Below are positions 34,503-42,318 of a DNA stretch of 64,000 bases, piece by piece (the stretch's first letter is position 1; each line of letters opens with the position of its first letter). The position numbers were made by a program, and so were the translations under genes. The notes under the pieces are model-generated. The model was not told the origin of the DNA and made no database searches. It was given only the letters and a program-made list of their open reading frames with translations. This DNA is from Rhizobium sp. PDO1-076 (GTDB lineage: Bacteria > Pseudomonadota > Alphaproteobacteria > Rhizobiales > Rhizobiaceae): positions 1 to 64,000 of the forward strand of contig NZ_AHZC01000397.1 of NCBI RefSeq assembly GCF_000247475.1. Reading direction: 5' to 3'.

Positions 34503-35204
34503 TCAGGCGGTTTCTGAGTATTCCGCACCGTCCGGCTCGCGCAGCACGTAGCCGCGGCCCCAGACCGTTTCGATATAGTTCGCACCGCCAGCCGCATTTG
34601 CGAGCTTCTTGCGCAGCTTGCAGATGAAGACGTCGATAATCTTCAGTTCAGGCTCGTCCATGCCGCCGTAAAGGTGGTTCAGGAACATTTCCTTGGTCAG
34701 TGTCGTGCCCTTGCGCAGCGAGAGCAGTTCGAGCATCTGGTATTCTTTGCCGGTCAGATGAACGCGCTGGCCGCCGACTTCGACGGTCTTGGCGTCGAGG
34801 TTCACGATCAGTTCGCCGGTGATGATGATCGACTGGGCGTGGCCCTTCGAGCGGCGGACAATGGCATGAATACGGGCAACGAGTTCGTCCTTGTGGAACG
34901 GCTTCGTCATGTAATCGTCAGCGCCAAAACCGAGACCGCGCACCTTGTCTTCGATGCCTGCCATACCGGACAGGATAAGGATCGGTGTCTTAACCTTCGA
35001 CAGGCGCAGAGTGCGAAGCACTTCGTAGCCGGACATGTCGGGGAGATTGAGGTCGAGCAGAATGATGTCGTAGTCGTAGAGTTTGCCCAGGTCGACGCCT
35101 TCTTCGCCCAGGTCAGTGGTATAGACGTTGAAGCTCTCGGACTTCAGCATCAATTCGATGCTCTGAGCCGTAGCGCTGTCGTCTTCAATGAGTAGAACCC
35201 GCAT
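34503..35204 (-). CDS. ctrA: Cell-cycle master response regulator CtrA
   Basis: CtrA is the OmpR/PhoB-type regulator that controls division, motility and envelope genes in alphaproteobacteria and, in Caulobacter, blocks replication start. In this 233-residue protein the receiver has IEDD near the N-terminus, phospho-acceptor Asp51 ([15 protein letters not shown]) and Lys in [10 protein letters not shown]. The winged-helix DNA-binding domain contains [15 protein letters not shown] and [11 protein letters not shown]. The C-terminal end is SETA, near the hydrophobic tail used in Caulobacter for ClpXP degradation. It is divergent from a fliJ-like gene across a 439-base region with several GANTC sites. 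Assignment is secure. Confidence 0.98.
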   Translation of the reverse strand: MRVLLIEDDSATAQSIELMLKSESFNVYTTDLGEEGVDLGKLYDYDIILLDLNLPDMSGYEVLRTLRLSKVKTPILILSGMAGIEDKVRGLGFGADDYMTKPFHKDELVARIHAIVRRSKGHAQSIIITGELIVNLDAKTVEVGGQRVHLTGKEYQMLELLSLRKGTTLTKEMFLNHLYGGMDEPELKIIDVFICKLRKKLANAAGGANYIETVWGRGYVLREPDGAEYSETA

Positions 35205-35643
35205 ATTTATCCCCTTTACCGCCGCCGAAAGGTCGAGTTGGCCCCCTACGCGATACGGATCCAGTCGTTGCCTGATTTGAAGGCTGCCACCAAATGGTTA
35301 ACAAATTCTGATTCCCTCTGGCAAGGTGTAACGAATTTATTAAGCAAAGAAAGCAGTCTCCTGATTTTTCATGTGTTTCGGTCATCGCCACACTTGAATC
35401 AGAGCAACAGGAAATTCCCGTAACCGATTCATTTGACTCATCATTGTCATCAGCCGTTTTGAGGCCCTGGCATTTACTGACCCTTAAGTGATCGGGCTTA
35501 TCATTAACGATGCCCGTAAACGAAAGGTTACCAGCGGTAGCTTTTTGTTAACGTCGCGGACTTTTTTTGGACGAATCGTTTGCATGCGGGTGTGTTGAGT
35601 AAGCAAGTGTGGCGGGGGGTCTCGCATCACGGGAGTATTGCGT
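35205..35643. promoter_or_regulatory. ctrA / fliJ-like intergenic control region
   Basis: This 439-base, relatively AT-rich gap holds five GANTC sites, the target of the cell-cycle methylase CcrM: 35310-35314, 35396-35400, 35426-35430, 35435-35439 and 35573-35577. Two are five bases apart. A CtrA-box-like TTTA-N7-TTAA lies at 35473-35487, with other TTAAC half-sites at 35298-35302 and 35502-35506. No ORF of note is present. In Caulobacter and relatives ctrA promoters depend on GANTC methylation and CtrA binding, which fits; individual promoters cannot be placed by eye. Confidence 0.7.
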
Positions 35644-35994
35644 ATGAAGTCGCGTGAGAGCCTGGTACGCCTGAAAGGTTTTCAGGTTACCGAAAAGCGT
35701 CGGCAATTGCAGCAGTTGCAGTCAATGATGGCGGAGTTCGAAAGGATGGCGAAAGAGCTTGAGGCTCAGATCGGCATCGAGGAGAAAAAATCCGGCATTA
35801 CCGACCCTAACCATTTTGCCTATCCCACCTTTGCCAAGGCAGCTCGCCAGCGCGCGGACAACCTTCAGGTCTCTATCCGGGAACTGAAAGTCCAGCAGGA
35901 AGCGGCCGATTTGGCGTTGGAAGAAGCCGAGGCAGAATATGCCAAGGCATCGGCTCTTGAAGAGCGGGACAGCCAGATGCGGGTTAGAGCCTGA
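35644..35994 (+). CDS. fliJ: FliJ-like flagellar export chaperone protein
   Basis: The 116-residue protein is almost wholly helical and charged, with heptad spacing (SLVRLKGFQVTEKRRQLQQL, MAEFERMAKELEAQI), then AARQRADNLQVSIREL, as in FliJ proteins. FliJ escorts flagellar substrates and couples the FliI ATPase to the export gate. The gene is next to and divergent from ctrA, a place where rhizobial genomes keep a fliJ-type gene, although no other flagellar gene is in the window. I chose the ATG at 35644, behind ACGGGAG, over a TTG two codons earlier. Weak sequence conservation of the family limits certainty. Confidence 0.65.
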   Translation: MKSRESLVRLKGFQVTEKRRQLQQLQSMMAEFERMAKELEAQIGIEEKKSGITDPNHFAYPTFAKAARQRADNLQVSIRELKVQQEAADLALEEAEAEYAKASALEERDSQMRVRA

Positions 35995-36019
35995 ACATCG
36001 TGTCTGCAATGTTCAAATA

Positions 36020-36051
36020 GACGGGCGCAGTTTTCACTGCGTCCGTCACTT
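36020..36051 (+). terminator. Terminator-like hairpin after the fliJ-like gene
   Basis: A 12-bp stem with one G-T pair (36020-36031 with 36036-36047), tetraloop TTTC, then ACTTT. It starts 25 bases after the stop. The T run is short. Confidence 0.6.
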
Positions 36052-36114
36052 TGGCTCATCGACTTGAGCCTGTCGCCCCCAAGCGCATGAAGCGATCGGG
36101 CCAGGGCCGGCGGT

Positions 36115-36402
36115 TTATCCGTTGAGCACATCACGCCATTCGGGATGGCGATCCATCTGGGCATGGAAAAAAGGGCAGAGCGGAATGATTTTCCAGCCGC
36201 CCTTGCGAGCCTCCTCCACAGCATAGAGCGCAAGAGCCTGACCGGCGCCGGTGCCCCGCATCGCATCCGGGACTTCCGTGTGATCGATGATGATCAAGGC
36301 GGGCGAAGCGCGCGAAAATGTCATGATCGCGGGGTCGACGATCCCGTCCGCCTTGCCAAGATAACGTCCGCCCGAACCGGTCTGCTCAAAAGTGATGTTC
36401 AT
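36115..36402 (-). CDS. Small GNAT-type N-acetyltransferase (YjdJ/COG2388-like)
   Basis: The 95-residue product matches the compact GNAT proteins of this group: ALIIIDHTEVPDAMRGTGAGQALA carries the acetyl-CoA phosphate loop RGTGAG, followed by EEARKGGWKIIPLCPFF and the conserved end HPEWRDVL. These small proteins bind acetyl-CoA; physiological substrates are mostly unknown. The start MNITFEQ at 36402 is preferred because the 25 codons upstream to 36477 have no family likeness and overlap the promoter of the divergent gene. Confidence 0.8.
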   Translation of the reverse strand: MNITFEQTGSGGRYLGKADGIVDPAIMTFSRASPALIIIDHTEVPDAMRGTGAGQALALYAVEEARKGGWKIIPLCPFFHAQMDRHPEWRDVLNG

Positions 36403-36507
36403 CAATGCCTCCGTTGCCCCGTTGATGGTTCCTGAATAGCATCGGCCCGTGCCAAGCGACAATTGCCTGTCTGGCACACGCAGCGTTCACACTTGGCGGA
36501 AGTTTGC

Positions 36508-36987
36508 GTGTTGATCTGGTTGAAGGCCCTGCTGTTGATCCTGGCGCCGGCATTTCTGGCACTGGGGATCAGCCTGCCGCTGATGCGTTTTGAAAGTTTC
36601 TATGTCTTTTCCGAGGAGCCGTCGCTGCTGTCGATCATCGGCTCAATCTGGCACGGGGGAGACGGACTGCTGTCGGTGATCGTCGGGCTTGTCTCGGTGG
36701 TGTTTCCGGCGGTCAAGCTGCTGGGGCTTGCGGCGGAACATCTGAATGCGGCCGAACACCGGCAGGGCGGATGGATCGGAACGCTTGTTCCTGTCCTGTC
36801 GCGCTGGTCGATGATGGATGTGCTGCTGGTGGCGCTGGTGATTTTCGCGGCCAAGACGACGGGGCTGGTGCAGGCTTTTTCCCAGCCGGGACTGTGGTTC
36901 TATGCCGGATCGGTTGTGCTTGCCGCCATTCTGCATCGGCTGCCGGCCCGCGGAACTTTGTCGGAGCCCATGCCGCAAAAAGGGTAA
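36508..36987 (+). CDS. PqiA-like inner-membrane protein
   Basis: The 159-residue protein has about four membrane helices: LKALLLILAPAFLALGISL, SIIGSIWHGGDGLLSVIVGL, MMDVLLVALVIFAAKTTGL and LWFYAGSVVLAAILHRL. The order, with SRWSMMDVLLVALVI, is that of one half of paraquat-inducible protein A, which in Escherichia coli works with PqiB in envelope lipid transport. A PqiB/MCE partner is not nearby, and the zinc-ribbon cysteines of full-length PqiA are missing. No ATG is available; GTG at 36508 behind GGCGGAAG is the likely start. Confidence 0.7.
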   Translation: MLIWLKALLLILAPAFLALGISLPLMRFESFYVFSEEPSLLSIIGSIWHGGDGLLSVIVGLVSVVFPAVKLLGLAAEHLNAAEHRQGGWIGTLVPVLSRWSMMDVLLVALVIFAAKTTGLVQAFSQPGLWFYAGSVVLAAILHRLPARGTLSEPMPQKG

Positions 36988-37016
36988 AACCGGCAGGGCG
37001 AGCCGTGCCGGTTTTC
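36986..37016 (+). terminator. Intrinsic terminator after the PqiA-like gene
   Basis: A perfect 10-bp stem AAAACCGGCA (36986-36995) with TGCCGGTTTT (37006-37015). It overlaps the stop codon and points toward the convergent sciP. Confidence 0.85.
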
Positions 37017-37071
37017 CGATGGGGTCTGTTTCAAAACTGTCTTGCGCCGCTGACTTGCGGCGCCCAATAGC

Positions 37072-37347
37072 TTAATGACGATATTGCTGAATTCTGGTTG
37101 TCCGCAGGCCCGGCAAGCCATGGTCAGAAATGGAGGACTGCCAGGAGAGGAATTCCTCGACTGTCAGGGTATAGCGTTCGCAGGCTTCTTCCAGGCTCAA
37201 CAGGCCACCGCGAACAGCGGCGACAACCTCGGCCTTACGACGGATCACCCAACGGCGCGTATTGGCCGGGGGCAGATCGGCAATCGTCAGCGGGCTGCCA
37301 TCGGGACCGATGACATATTTCACTCGGGGGCGGATCATTTCGGTCAT
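37072..37347 (-). CDS. sciP: CtrA inhibitor SciP (DUF1153)
   Basis: SciP is a small helix-turn-helix protein which in Caulobacter binds CtrA at promoters and stops activation of CtrA-dependent genes, restricting them to the right cell-cycle stage. The 91-residue product contains the DUF1153 sequence: KYVIGPDGSPLTIADLPP, TRRWVIRRKAEVVAAV and GLLSLEEACERYTLTVEEFLSW. Length equals the family norm. It lies 1.9 kb from ctrA, so both the regulator and its brake are encoded here. A CtrA-box-like sequence 54 bases upstream of its start suggests feedback control. Confidence 0.93.
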   Translation of the reverse strand: MTEMIRPRVKYVIGPDGSPLTIADLPPANTRRWVIRRKAEVVAAVRGGLLSLEEACERYTLTVEEFLSWQSSISDHGLPGLRTTRIQQYRH

Positions 37348-37400
37348 TGGACTCTCTATACATACTCAAGACCACACACCCGCATCCTAGAGCCGAGGCT

Positions 37401-37415
37401 TTAAAATTTGCCTAA
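37401..37415 (-). promoter_or_regulatory. CtrA-box-like site upstream of sciP
   Basis: TTAA (37401-37404), seven bases, CTAA (37412-37415) differs by one base from the CtrA box TTAA-N7-TTAA. It lies 54 bases upstream of the sciP ATG. A GACTC methylation site sits between it and the gene, near 37350. Confidence 0.45.
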
Positions 37416-37749
37416 GCACGTTGTAAGCATTTGATAATAATTTTTGCCGTTCGCGGTAGGCATGTTTTGCTGATTCTACCTCACTCTGCGTAAACTTGCG
37501 GCATGTGCATAGGAGTTATGCAATTACCCCTCTACTCGGGCGCAACCATTCATGGCATTACACCTGCGAAATCTCTGGTTCCTCTGGATTTGACAAGGCC
37601 GGGCGGCAAAGCTGCCCGGTTGATTGTCGTTTTTCAGTCGCCGCAAGATCGGCAACAGGCCCAGTGGATACAAGTCCCTGCATGGGATGCATTCTAGTTC
37701 ACATGCTTTCAATTTCCGGCTGGGCACATGCCCTGTCGAAAGGAGCTTT
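37416..37749. other. Long leader or intergenic region before the LuxR-type gene
   Basis: No convincing gene fits here. The first 70 bases are AT-rich (TTGATAATAATTTTTGCCG) and suit divergent promoters. A nine-base stem with an AAA loop (CCGGGCGGC with GCTGCCCGG) covers 37599-37619, without an immediate T run. A 64-codon frame at 37503-37697 has no recognisable product. A long untranslated leader or a small RNA is possible. Confidence 0.4.
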
Positions 37750-38484
37750 ATGTTCAGGCCGACTGATTTGACTCGTCGTCAAGAGACTGACGAAGACGTT
37801 TTCCCTTTGGATGCGTTCGTATCCGGACAGTGGGCCGGCAAATTGCTGGCACTGGCACGCGAGCATGGCTTTCGCCACTGCCTGCTTGCGAGTTTCCCCA
37901 AGGGTGATCGGCCGGAGTTCGCTGCCAATCTTCTGGTGACGAATTGGCCACAACCGGTGCGCGAGGCTTATGAAGCGGCCGAAATTTTTGCCGGAAGCCT
38001 GCTGGTGGCGCGCCTCAAGCAGACCATCATGCCGGTGTTCTCCACCGAGAACCTGTTCGTCGGCCAGGCTCCGACAGAGCAGCGGGCCAAGTTGCTTGCG
38101 CTTTTTGACCAGCATGGACTGGGCGGCAGCCTTGCCTTCAGCCTGCATGATCGGCATCTGGCGCAGTATGTTCTGGTTTTTTCCGGACGGCTGGAACAAC
38201 CCGATCGCGCCGAACTGGCGATCATGCAGCTTGCGGCAATGGAAATGCTCGACCTTGGTGCGGACGAACTCGTGCCGCGGTATGGCCCGCGGGAAAAGCT
38301 TTCGGCCCGCGAGATCGAATGTCTGCGCTGGTCGGCTGCGGGCAAGAGCAGCGACGAGATCGCCATCATTCTCGATATTTCAACCCATACCGTGGTCAGC
38401 TATCTGAAGAGCGCCATGCGCAAGCTCGAGGCAGTCAACCGCATGCAGGCGGTTGCGCGGGCCTGTCGTTTCCGGTTGCTGTGA
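37750..38484 (+). CDS. LuxR-family transcriptional regulator without adjacent LuxI
   Basis: The 244-residue protein has an N-terminal domain of the autoinducer-binding size (about 15-165) and a C-terminal LuxR/GerE helix-turn-helix: EKLSAREIECLRWSAAGKSSDEIAIILDIS, then HTVVSYLKSAMRKL. The ligand-pocket Trp/Asp pattern of classical LuxR proteins is not clear in SQWAGKLLALAREHGFRHCLLASF, so signal binding is uncertain. The ATG at 37750 follows AAAGGAGC. No acyl-homoserine-lactone synthase is in the window, so it is a solo or VisN/VisR-type regulator. A strong terminator follows. Confidence 0.83.
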   Translation: MFRPTDLTRRQETDEDVFPLDAFVSGQWAGKLLALAREHGFRHCLLASFPKGDRPEFAANLLVTNWPQPVREAYEAAEIFAGSLLVARLKQTIMPVFSTENLFVGQAPTEQRAKLLALFDQHGLGGSLAFSLHDRHLAQYVLVFSGRLEQPDRAELAIMQLAAMEMLDLGADELVPRYGPREKLSAREIECLRWSAAGKSSDEIAIILDISTHTVVSYLKSAMRKLEAVNRMQAVARACRFRLL

Positions 38485-38513
38485 CGGCGCTCCACCCCGA
38501 ATATCGATCACTC

Positions 38514-38547
38514 AAGACGCCGCACATGCCATGTGCGGCGTCTTTTT
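38514..38547. terminator. Strong intrinsic terminator between the LuxR-type and DUF2793 genes
   Basis: A perfect 14-bp stem (38514-38527 with 38531-38544), loop GCC, followed by a T run to 38547. It is 29 bases after the LuxR-type gene and 20 bases beyond the convergent DUF2793 stop. Confidence 0.93.
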
Positions 38548-38567
38548 CATCGCGGTCGATGCCATAG

Positions 38568-39593
38568 CTAAAGCAGCATCACATTGAGTTCAGTCCTGCC
38601 ATAGCCGAAGACATATTCTGTCGTGCTATTGTGAAGCAGGGTGATTGTATCACCGCTGTCCAGCCATGCGAGCGTGACGACCGTCGAGGTTCCGGCACCG
38701 CCGGCGTGGTGGACGAGATCTTCTCCGCCATTGCGTCGCAACGCGACCGAATGGTTGCCGCTGCTATTGGCAGTCACCGTCAGAGCCAGCAGGTAGAATC
38801 CTGTTGCCGGGACTAGAAGCGACTTGCCGAATCCCGAGGCAAGGGGTGGGCCGAGCGTGACATCGCCTCCCGACAGATGTAGCAGGTCGAAGCCGGTCGC
38901 CGTGCCGCTCGCCGGCGTCAGTGTTGCAGCCGCCAGGGCCGCGCGCGCCAGCGGTCGCTGATCGTGGCGCACATAACCTTCCGGGGAAATTCCAATTGCC
39001 TGGCGCCAGCCGGTCACGTCGCTGTTCACCTTGATCGAGAAGCGATCTTCGCCAGCCAAGCCCATTTCGGCGCGGCCCTGCCAGTTGGACTGGAAGAGCA
39101 GACTTGCAGTGTCGGCAGCCGATTGCTTGTTGACGGTCAACCGGTGGCTGTCGCCAGCGTGGTTGAACAGGCTGGCGGGCGAGGATATCGCCAGTCGGTT
39201 GGAACCGTCGGGGGTGGCGGCGACACCGAGTCGATTGAAACTTGCCGTCGATGGCAAGGGAGGGGCGATCCATTGTTCCCCGTCGAAGACCGTCGGGCGT
39301 TGGTCGCTGGCGATATAGCCGCGCCAGCCGATGCGAGGGGCGATGAATACCCAGGCGGCATCCTGATAGAGTGCCAGTTGGCCCTCGCGACCGGTCCAGG
39401 CACCGCTGGTCGGGGCGACCAGCCAATAGATATCGCCCTCGGATGGCGCCGCCGGAGGTTCCGACGCTTCGCCTTGGATGACCAATTGTACCAGCGCATC
39501 CAGACGCTGCAGGGCTTCGTTGTGCGTGACGTGTTTCTGGGCTTGGGCGGGAAGGATGAAAGGCAAGTCGAGATTGCTGGTCGTATCGGACAT
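38568..39593 (-). CDS. DUF2793 domain-containing protein
   Basis: The 341-residue protein starts with the DUF2793 pattern LDLPFILPAQAQKHVTHNEALQRLDALVQL, then GDIYWLVAPTSGAWTGREGQLALY and AWVFIAPRIGWRGYI. That block is common in phage tail and gene-transfer-agent-like proteins. The C-terminal half is beta-rich (SGNHSVALRRNG, TEYVFGYGRTELNVMLL), perhaps a receptor-binding or jelly-roll type domain. No other phage gene is near, so it looks like a standing chromosomal gene and not part of a prophage. MSDTTSN at 39593 is the family-type start; the frame continues 33 codons upstream. Confidence 0.75.
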   Translation of the reverse strand: MSDTTSNLDLPFILPAQAQKHVTHNEALQRLDALVQLVIQGEASEPPAAPSEGDIYWLVAPTSGAWTGREGQLALYQDAAWVFIAPRIGWRGYIASDQRPTVFDGEQWIAPPLPSTASFNRLGVAATPDGSNRLAISSPASLFNHAGDSHRLTVNKQSAADTASLLFQSNWQGRAEMGLAGEDRFSIKVNSDVTGWRQAIGISPEGYVRHDQRPLARAALAAATLTPASGTATGFDLLHLSGGDVTLGPPLASGFGKSLLVPATGFYLLALTVTANSSGNHSVALRRNGGEDLVHHAGGAGTSTVVTLAWLDSGDTITLLHNSTTEYVFGYGRTELNVMLL

Positions 39594-39729
39594 CGGCGTC
39601 TCCGTTTCTCTGTGCCTGCATCCGGCGTGATGACGGAGCGTGGCGTGGAAGGAGAAGTGTGCGCCGGATTTTACCGAGGGGGATGAAATCACCCTGATTT
39701 TGTTGAAATCATGAGGTTATTTGGAAAAC

Positions 39730-40560
39730 TCATCCCCGCTGCGGCGGGCTTGCCCAGGCAATGAAGTCGGGATTGGCGAAATCGGTCTCGTGAATTCGGT
39801 TGCGCTTGCCGTAGACGAGCGGCTGGTGATCGGTCGTCAGCGTGATGCCGCCCGCTGCTCTCAGGACGGCATCGCCCGCGGCTGTGTCCCATTCCATGGT
39901 GCGGCCGAAGCGCGGGTAGAGATCGGCTTCGCCCTCGGCCAGAAGACAGAATTTCAGTGACGAACCAACGGTGCGGCGCTCCGGAATGCCGTTGTCGCGG
40001 ATATAGGCCTCGGTCGCTTCGCTGTTGTGCGAGCGGCTGACCAGGGCGCAGGCCTTGGGATGGGTCGGGCGCCCCTTAATCGCGGACCGCGCCGTCACCT
40101 GGAAATGCTCATCGATGATCAGCTTTTCCGCCTTGTTCCCGAAGCCGAGATAGGCAATGCCCAGAGCCGGTGCATAGACCATGCCGATGGTCGGCACACC
40201 GTGTTCGACGAGGGCGATGTTGACGGTGAAATCGTCATGGCCGGCGATGAATTCGCGTGTGCCGTCAAGCGGATCGACCAGCAGGAAGCGCTGGCCTTCG
40301 GTTGCGGGCACATCGCCTGCGGCAACTGCTTCCTCGGCCACCACCGGCAGGTGCGGCAGATGGGCGATCAGGTCTGCCAGGATCAGGTTTTCGGCGGCCT
40401 CATCCGCCTCGGTCACCGGTGTGCTGTCGCCCTTGAGGCGGACATCGGGACCGGCTCGATAGATATCGAGAATGATCCGGCCGGCGCCAAGGGCTGCCTG
40501 CTCGAAAATCCGCGCGATCGCTGCGTCGTCGGCCACTGGTCCGTTTCCTCTGTCGTCCAT
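39730..40560 (-). CDS. cysQ: 3'(2'),5'-bisphosphate nucleotidase CysQ
   Basis: CysQ hydrolyses 3'-phosphoadenosine 5'-phosphate to AMP, clearing a by-product of sulfate assimilation. The 276-residue protein is a magnesium/lithium-sensitive inositol-monophosphatase-fold enzyme: STPVTEADEAAE, PVVAEEAV, the metal motif LLVDPLDGTREFI and the second motif MEWDTAAGDAVLRAAGG. The start MDDRGNG at 40560 is chosen; 47 extra upstream codons lack family character. It is divergent from soxB by 213 bases. An inositol or histidinol phosphatase activity is less likely given PLDGTREFI. Confidence 0.9.
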   Translation of the reverse strand: MDDRGNGPVADDAAIARIFEQAALGAGRIILDIYRAGPDVRLKGDSTPVTEADEAAENLILADLIAHLPHLPVVAEEAVAAGDVPATEGQRFLLVDPLDGTREFIAGHDDFTVNIALVEHGVPTIGMVYAPALGIAYLGFGNKAEKLIIDEHFQVTARSAIKGRPTHPKACALVSRSHNSEATEAYIRDNGIPERRTVGSSLKFCLLAEGEADLYPRFGRTMEWDTAAGDAVLRAAGGITLTTDHQPLVYGKRNRIHETDFANPDFIAWASPPQRG

Positions 40561-40773
40561 CCGTGATTTCACGTTCGCACGGTTGGTGTAAAGTGATCTT
40601 TCACCATATGCGCAGGAGATTGGCAGGAGATTGCGGCATCGTTGCGCGTGTCCACGCTGCACCGCCGTGGAACAAAGCGCGGCATGTCTCAAACAAAACA
40701 ATTTTCGTCCTGATTGCGCTTGCTCTTTGTGACGCCTATGCGAATGTGCGGCGATATTTTCAGAGGATGGTTG

Positions 40774-42027
40774 ATGCGTTATTCGGCCCTTTCAATCTTT
40801 CGACAGGCACTTTCCGGCAATCGCAACTGGGCGCCGATGTGGCGTGAGCCGGAGCCCAAGCCGCATTATGACGTGATCATCGTCGGCGGTGGCGGGCATG
40901 GTCTGGCGACCGCCTATTATCTCGCCAAGGAATTCGGCATCACCAATGTCGCGGTGCTGGAAAAAAGCTATCTCGGCTCGGGCAATGTCGGCCGCAACAC
41001 GACGATCATCCGCTCGAACTACCTGCTGGAAGGCAATGAGCCGTTCTACGAGTTCTCGATGAAGCTCTGGGAAGGGCTGGAGCAGGACTTCAACTACAAT
41101 GCCATGGTGTCGCAGCGCGGCATCGTCAATCTCTTCCATTCCGACGGCCAGCGCGACGCCTATGCGCGGCGCGGCAATGCGATGATGATGCATGGCGTGG
41201 CCGCCGAGCTGCTCGATCGTGAGCAGGTGCACAAGATGATGCCCTATCTCAACTACGATCATGCGCGTTTCCCGATCCTGGGCGGTCTCCTGCAGAAGCG
41301 CGGCGGTACGGCGCGCCATGACGCAGTTGCCTGGGGGTATGGCCGCGGCGCCGACAGCCGCGGCGTCGACCTGATCCAGAACTGCGAGGTCACCGGCATC
41401 CGCCGCGACGAGGCGGGCAATGTTCAGGGTGTCGAGACCAGTCGCGGCTTTATCGGCTGTAACAAGCTGGCGCTGGCGACGGCGGGCCACACGTCCGTCA
41501 CCGGCCAGATGGCCGGGCTGGAACTGCCGATCGAGACGCATGTGCTGCAGGCCTTCGTGTCGGAAGGCATCAAGCCGGTGATCGACAATGTCATCACCTA
41601 TGGCGCCGGGCATTTCTACATCTCGCAGTCCGACAAGGGCGGCTTGGTCTTCGGTGCCGACATCGACTATTATTCGTCCTATGCGCAGCGCGGTAACCTG
41701 GCGACGGTCGAGCACACGATTGAGGAGGGCGTTTCGCTGATACCCGGGCTTTCGCGCGTCAGGGTCCTGCGCGCCTGGGGCGGGGTGATGGACATGTCGA
41801 TGGACGGATCGCCGATCATCGACAGGACACCGATAGACAACCTCTATTTGAACTGCGGCTGGTGTTACGGCGGCTTCAAGGCGACGCCGGCTTCAGGCTT
41901 CTGTTTCGCCCATCTGATCGCCAAGAACGAAGCCCATCCCGTTACCCGTCTGCTCCGGCTCGACCGCTTCAAGCGCGGTTTTGCCGTGGATGAAGGCGGC
42001 AAGGGCCCGCAACCGAATTTGCATTGA
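40774..42027 (+). CDS. soxB: Sarcosine oxidase beta subunit SoxB
   Basis: SoxB holds the sarcosine-oxidising flavin of heterotetrameric sarcosine oxidase and carries covalent FMN in known enzymes. The 417 residues, exactly the common length, include DVIIVGGGGHGLATAYYLAK, the Arg/Asn-rich NVGRNTTIIRSNYL, GGTARHDAV with the probable FMN-linking His182, and the C-terminal CGWCYGGFKATPASG. The ATG at 40774 follows AGAGGATGG; earlier in-frame ATGs exist but give a non-family start. It opens the soxBDAG operon: soxD starts 9 bases on. The whole enzyme converts sarcosine to glycine, delivering the methyl carbon to tetrahydrofolate. Confidence 0.95.
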   Translation: MRYSALSIFRQALSGNRNWAPMWREPEPKPHYDVIIVGGGGHGLATAYYLAKEFGITNVAVLEKSYLGSGNVGRNTTIIRSNYLLEGNEPFYEFSMKLWEGLEQDFNYNAMVSQRGIVNLFHSDGQRDAYARRGNAMMMHGVAAELLDREQVHKMMPYLNYDHARFPILGGLLQKRGGTARHDAVAWGYGRGADSRGVDLIQNCEVTGIRRDEAGNVQGVETSRGFIGCNKLALATAGHTSVTGQMAGLELPIETHVLQAFVSEGIKPVIDNVITYGAGHFYISQSDKGGLVFGADIDYYSSYAQRGNLATVEHTIEEGVSLIPGLSRVRVLRAWGGVMDMSMDGSPIIDRTPIDNLYLNCGWCYGGFKATPASGFCFAHLIAKNEAHPVTRLLRLDRFKRGFAVDEGGKGPQPNLH

Positions 42028-42036
42028 GATCCGATC

Positions 42037-42318
42037 ATGGCCAGCCTCATCACTTGCCCGCATTGCGGGATTCGTCCGAAGGAAGAGTTCTCGATCCGTG
42101 GAGACGCGAGCCCGGTGCGTCCCGCGGCAGCGGCATCCGACGATGCCTGGTACGCCTATGTATTCGTTCGTGACAATCCGAAGGGCCGGATCATCGAGCA
42201 TTGGCATCATTCGGCCGGATGTCGTCGCTGGCTGGTGGTCGAGCGCGATAACGCGGCTAGTCACGAGGTCTATAGCGTGACGGATGCCAGCGTGCATGCG
42301 AAGGGAGCTGCCCGATGA
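42037..42318 (+). CDS. soxD: Sarcosine oxidase delta subunit SoxD
   Basis: This is the small zinc-binding subunit, 93 residues. The expected ligands are visible: Cys7 and Cys10 in LITCPHCG and the later HWHHSAGCRRW, giving His and Cys. EEFSIRGDA and DAWYAYVFVRDNPKG are family sequences. It sits between soxB and soxA in the usual gene order and overlaps soxA by 4 bases (ATGA), so it is translationally coupled. It has a structural role in the tetramer. Confidence 0.94.
   Translation: MASLITCPHCGIRPKEEFSIRGDASPVRPAAAASDDAWYAYVFVRDNPKGRIIEHWHHSAGCRRWLVVERDNAASHEVYSVTDASVHAKGAAR

Noticed and set aside
37503-37697. 64-codon frame in the gap before the LuxR-type gene
   Set aside because: No ribosome-binding site of quality, no hydrophobic or domain pattern, and it includes a stem-loop. 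A small protein cannot be excluded but is not supported.
38568-39593. Prophage or gene-transfer-agent remnant around the DUF2793 gene
   Set aside because: No capsid, terminase, integrase or lysis gene lies nearby, and no composition break is obvious.
40561-40773. Possible glycine riboswitch upstream of soxB
   Set aside because: The conserved aptamer cores are not visible in this gap.
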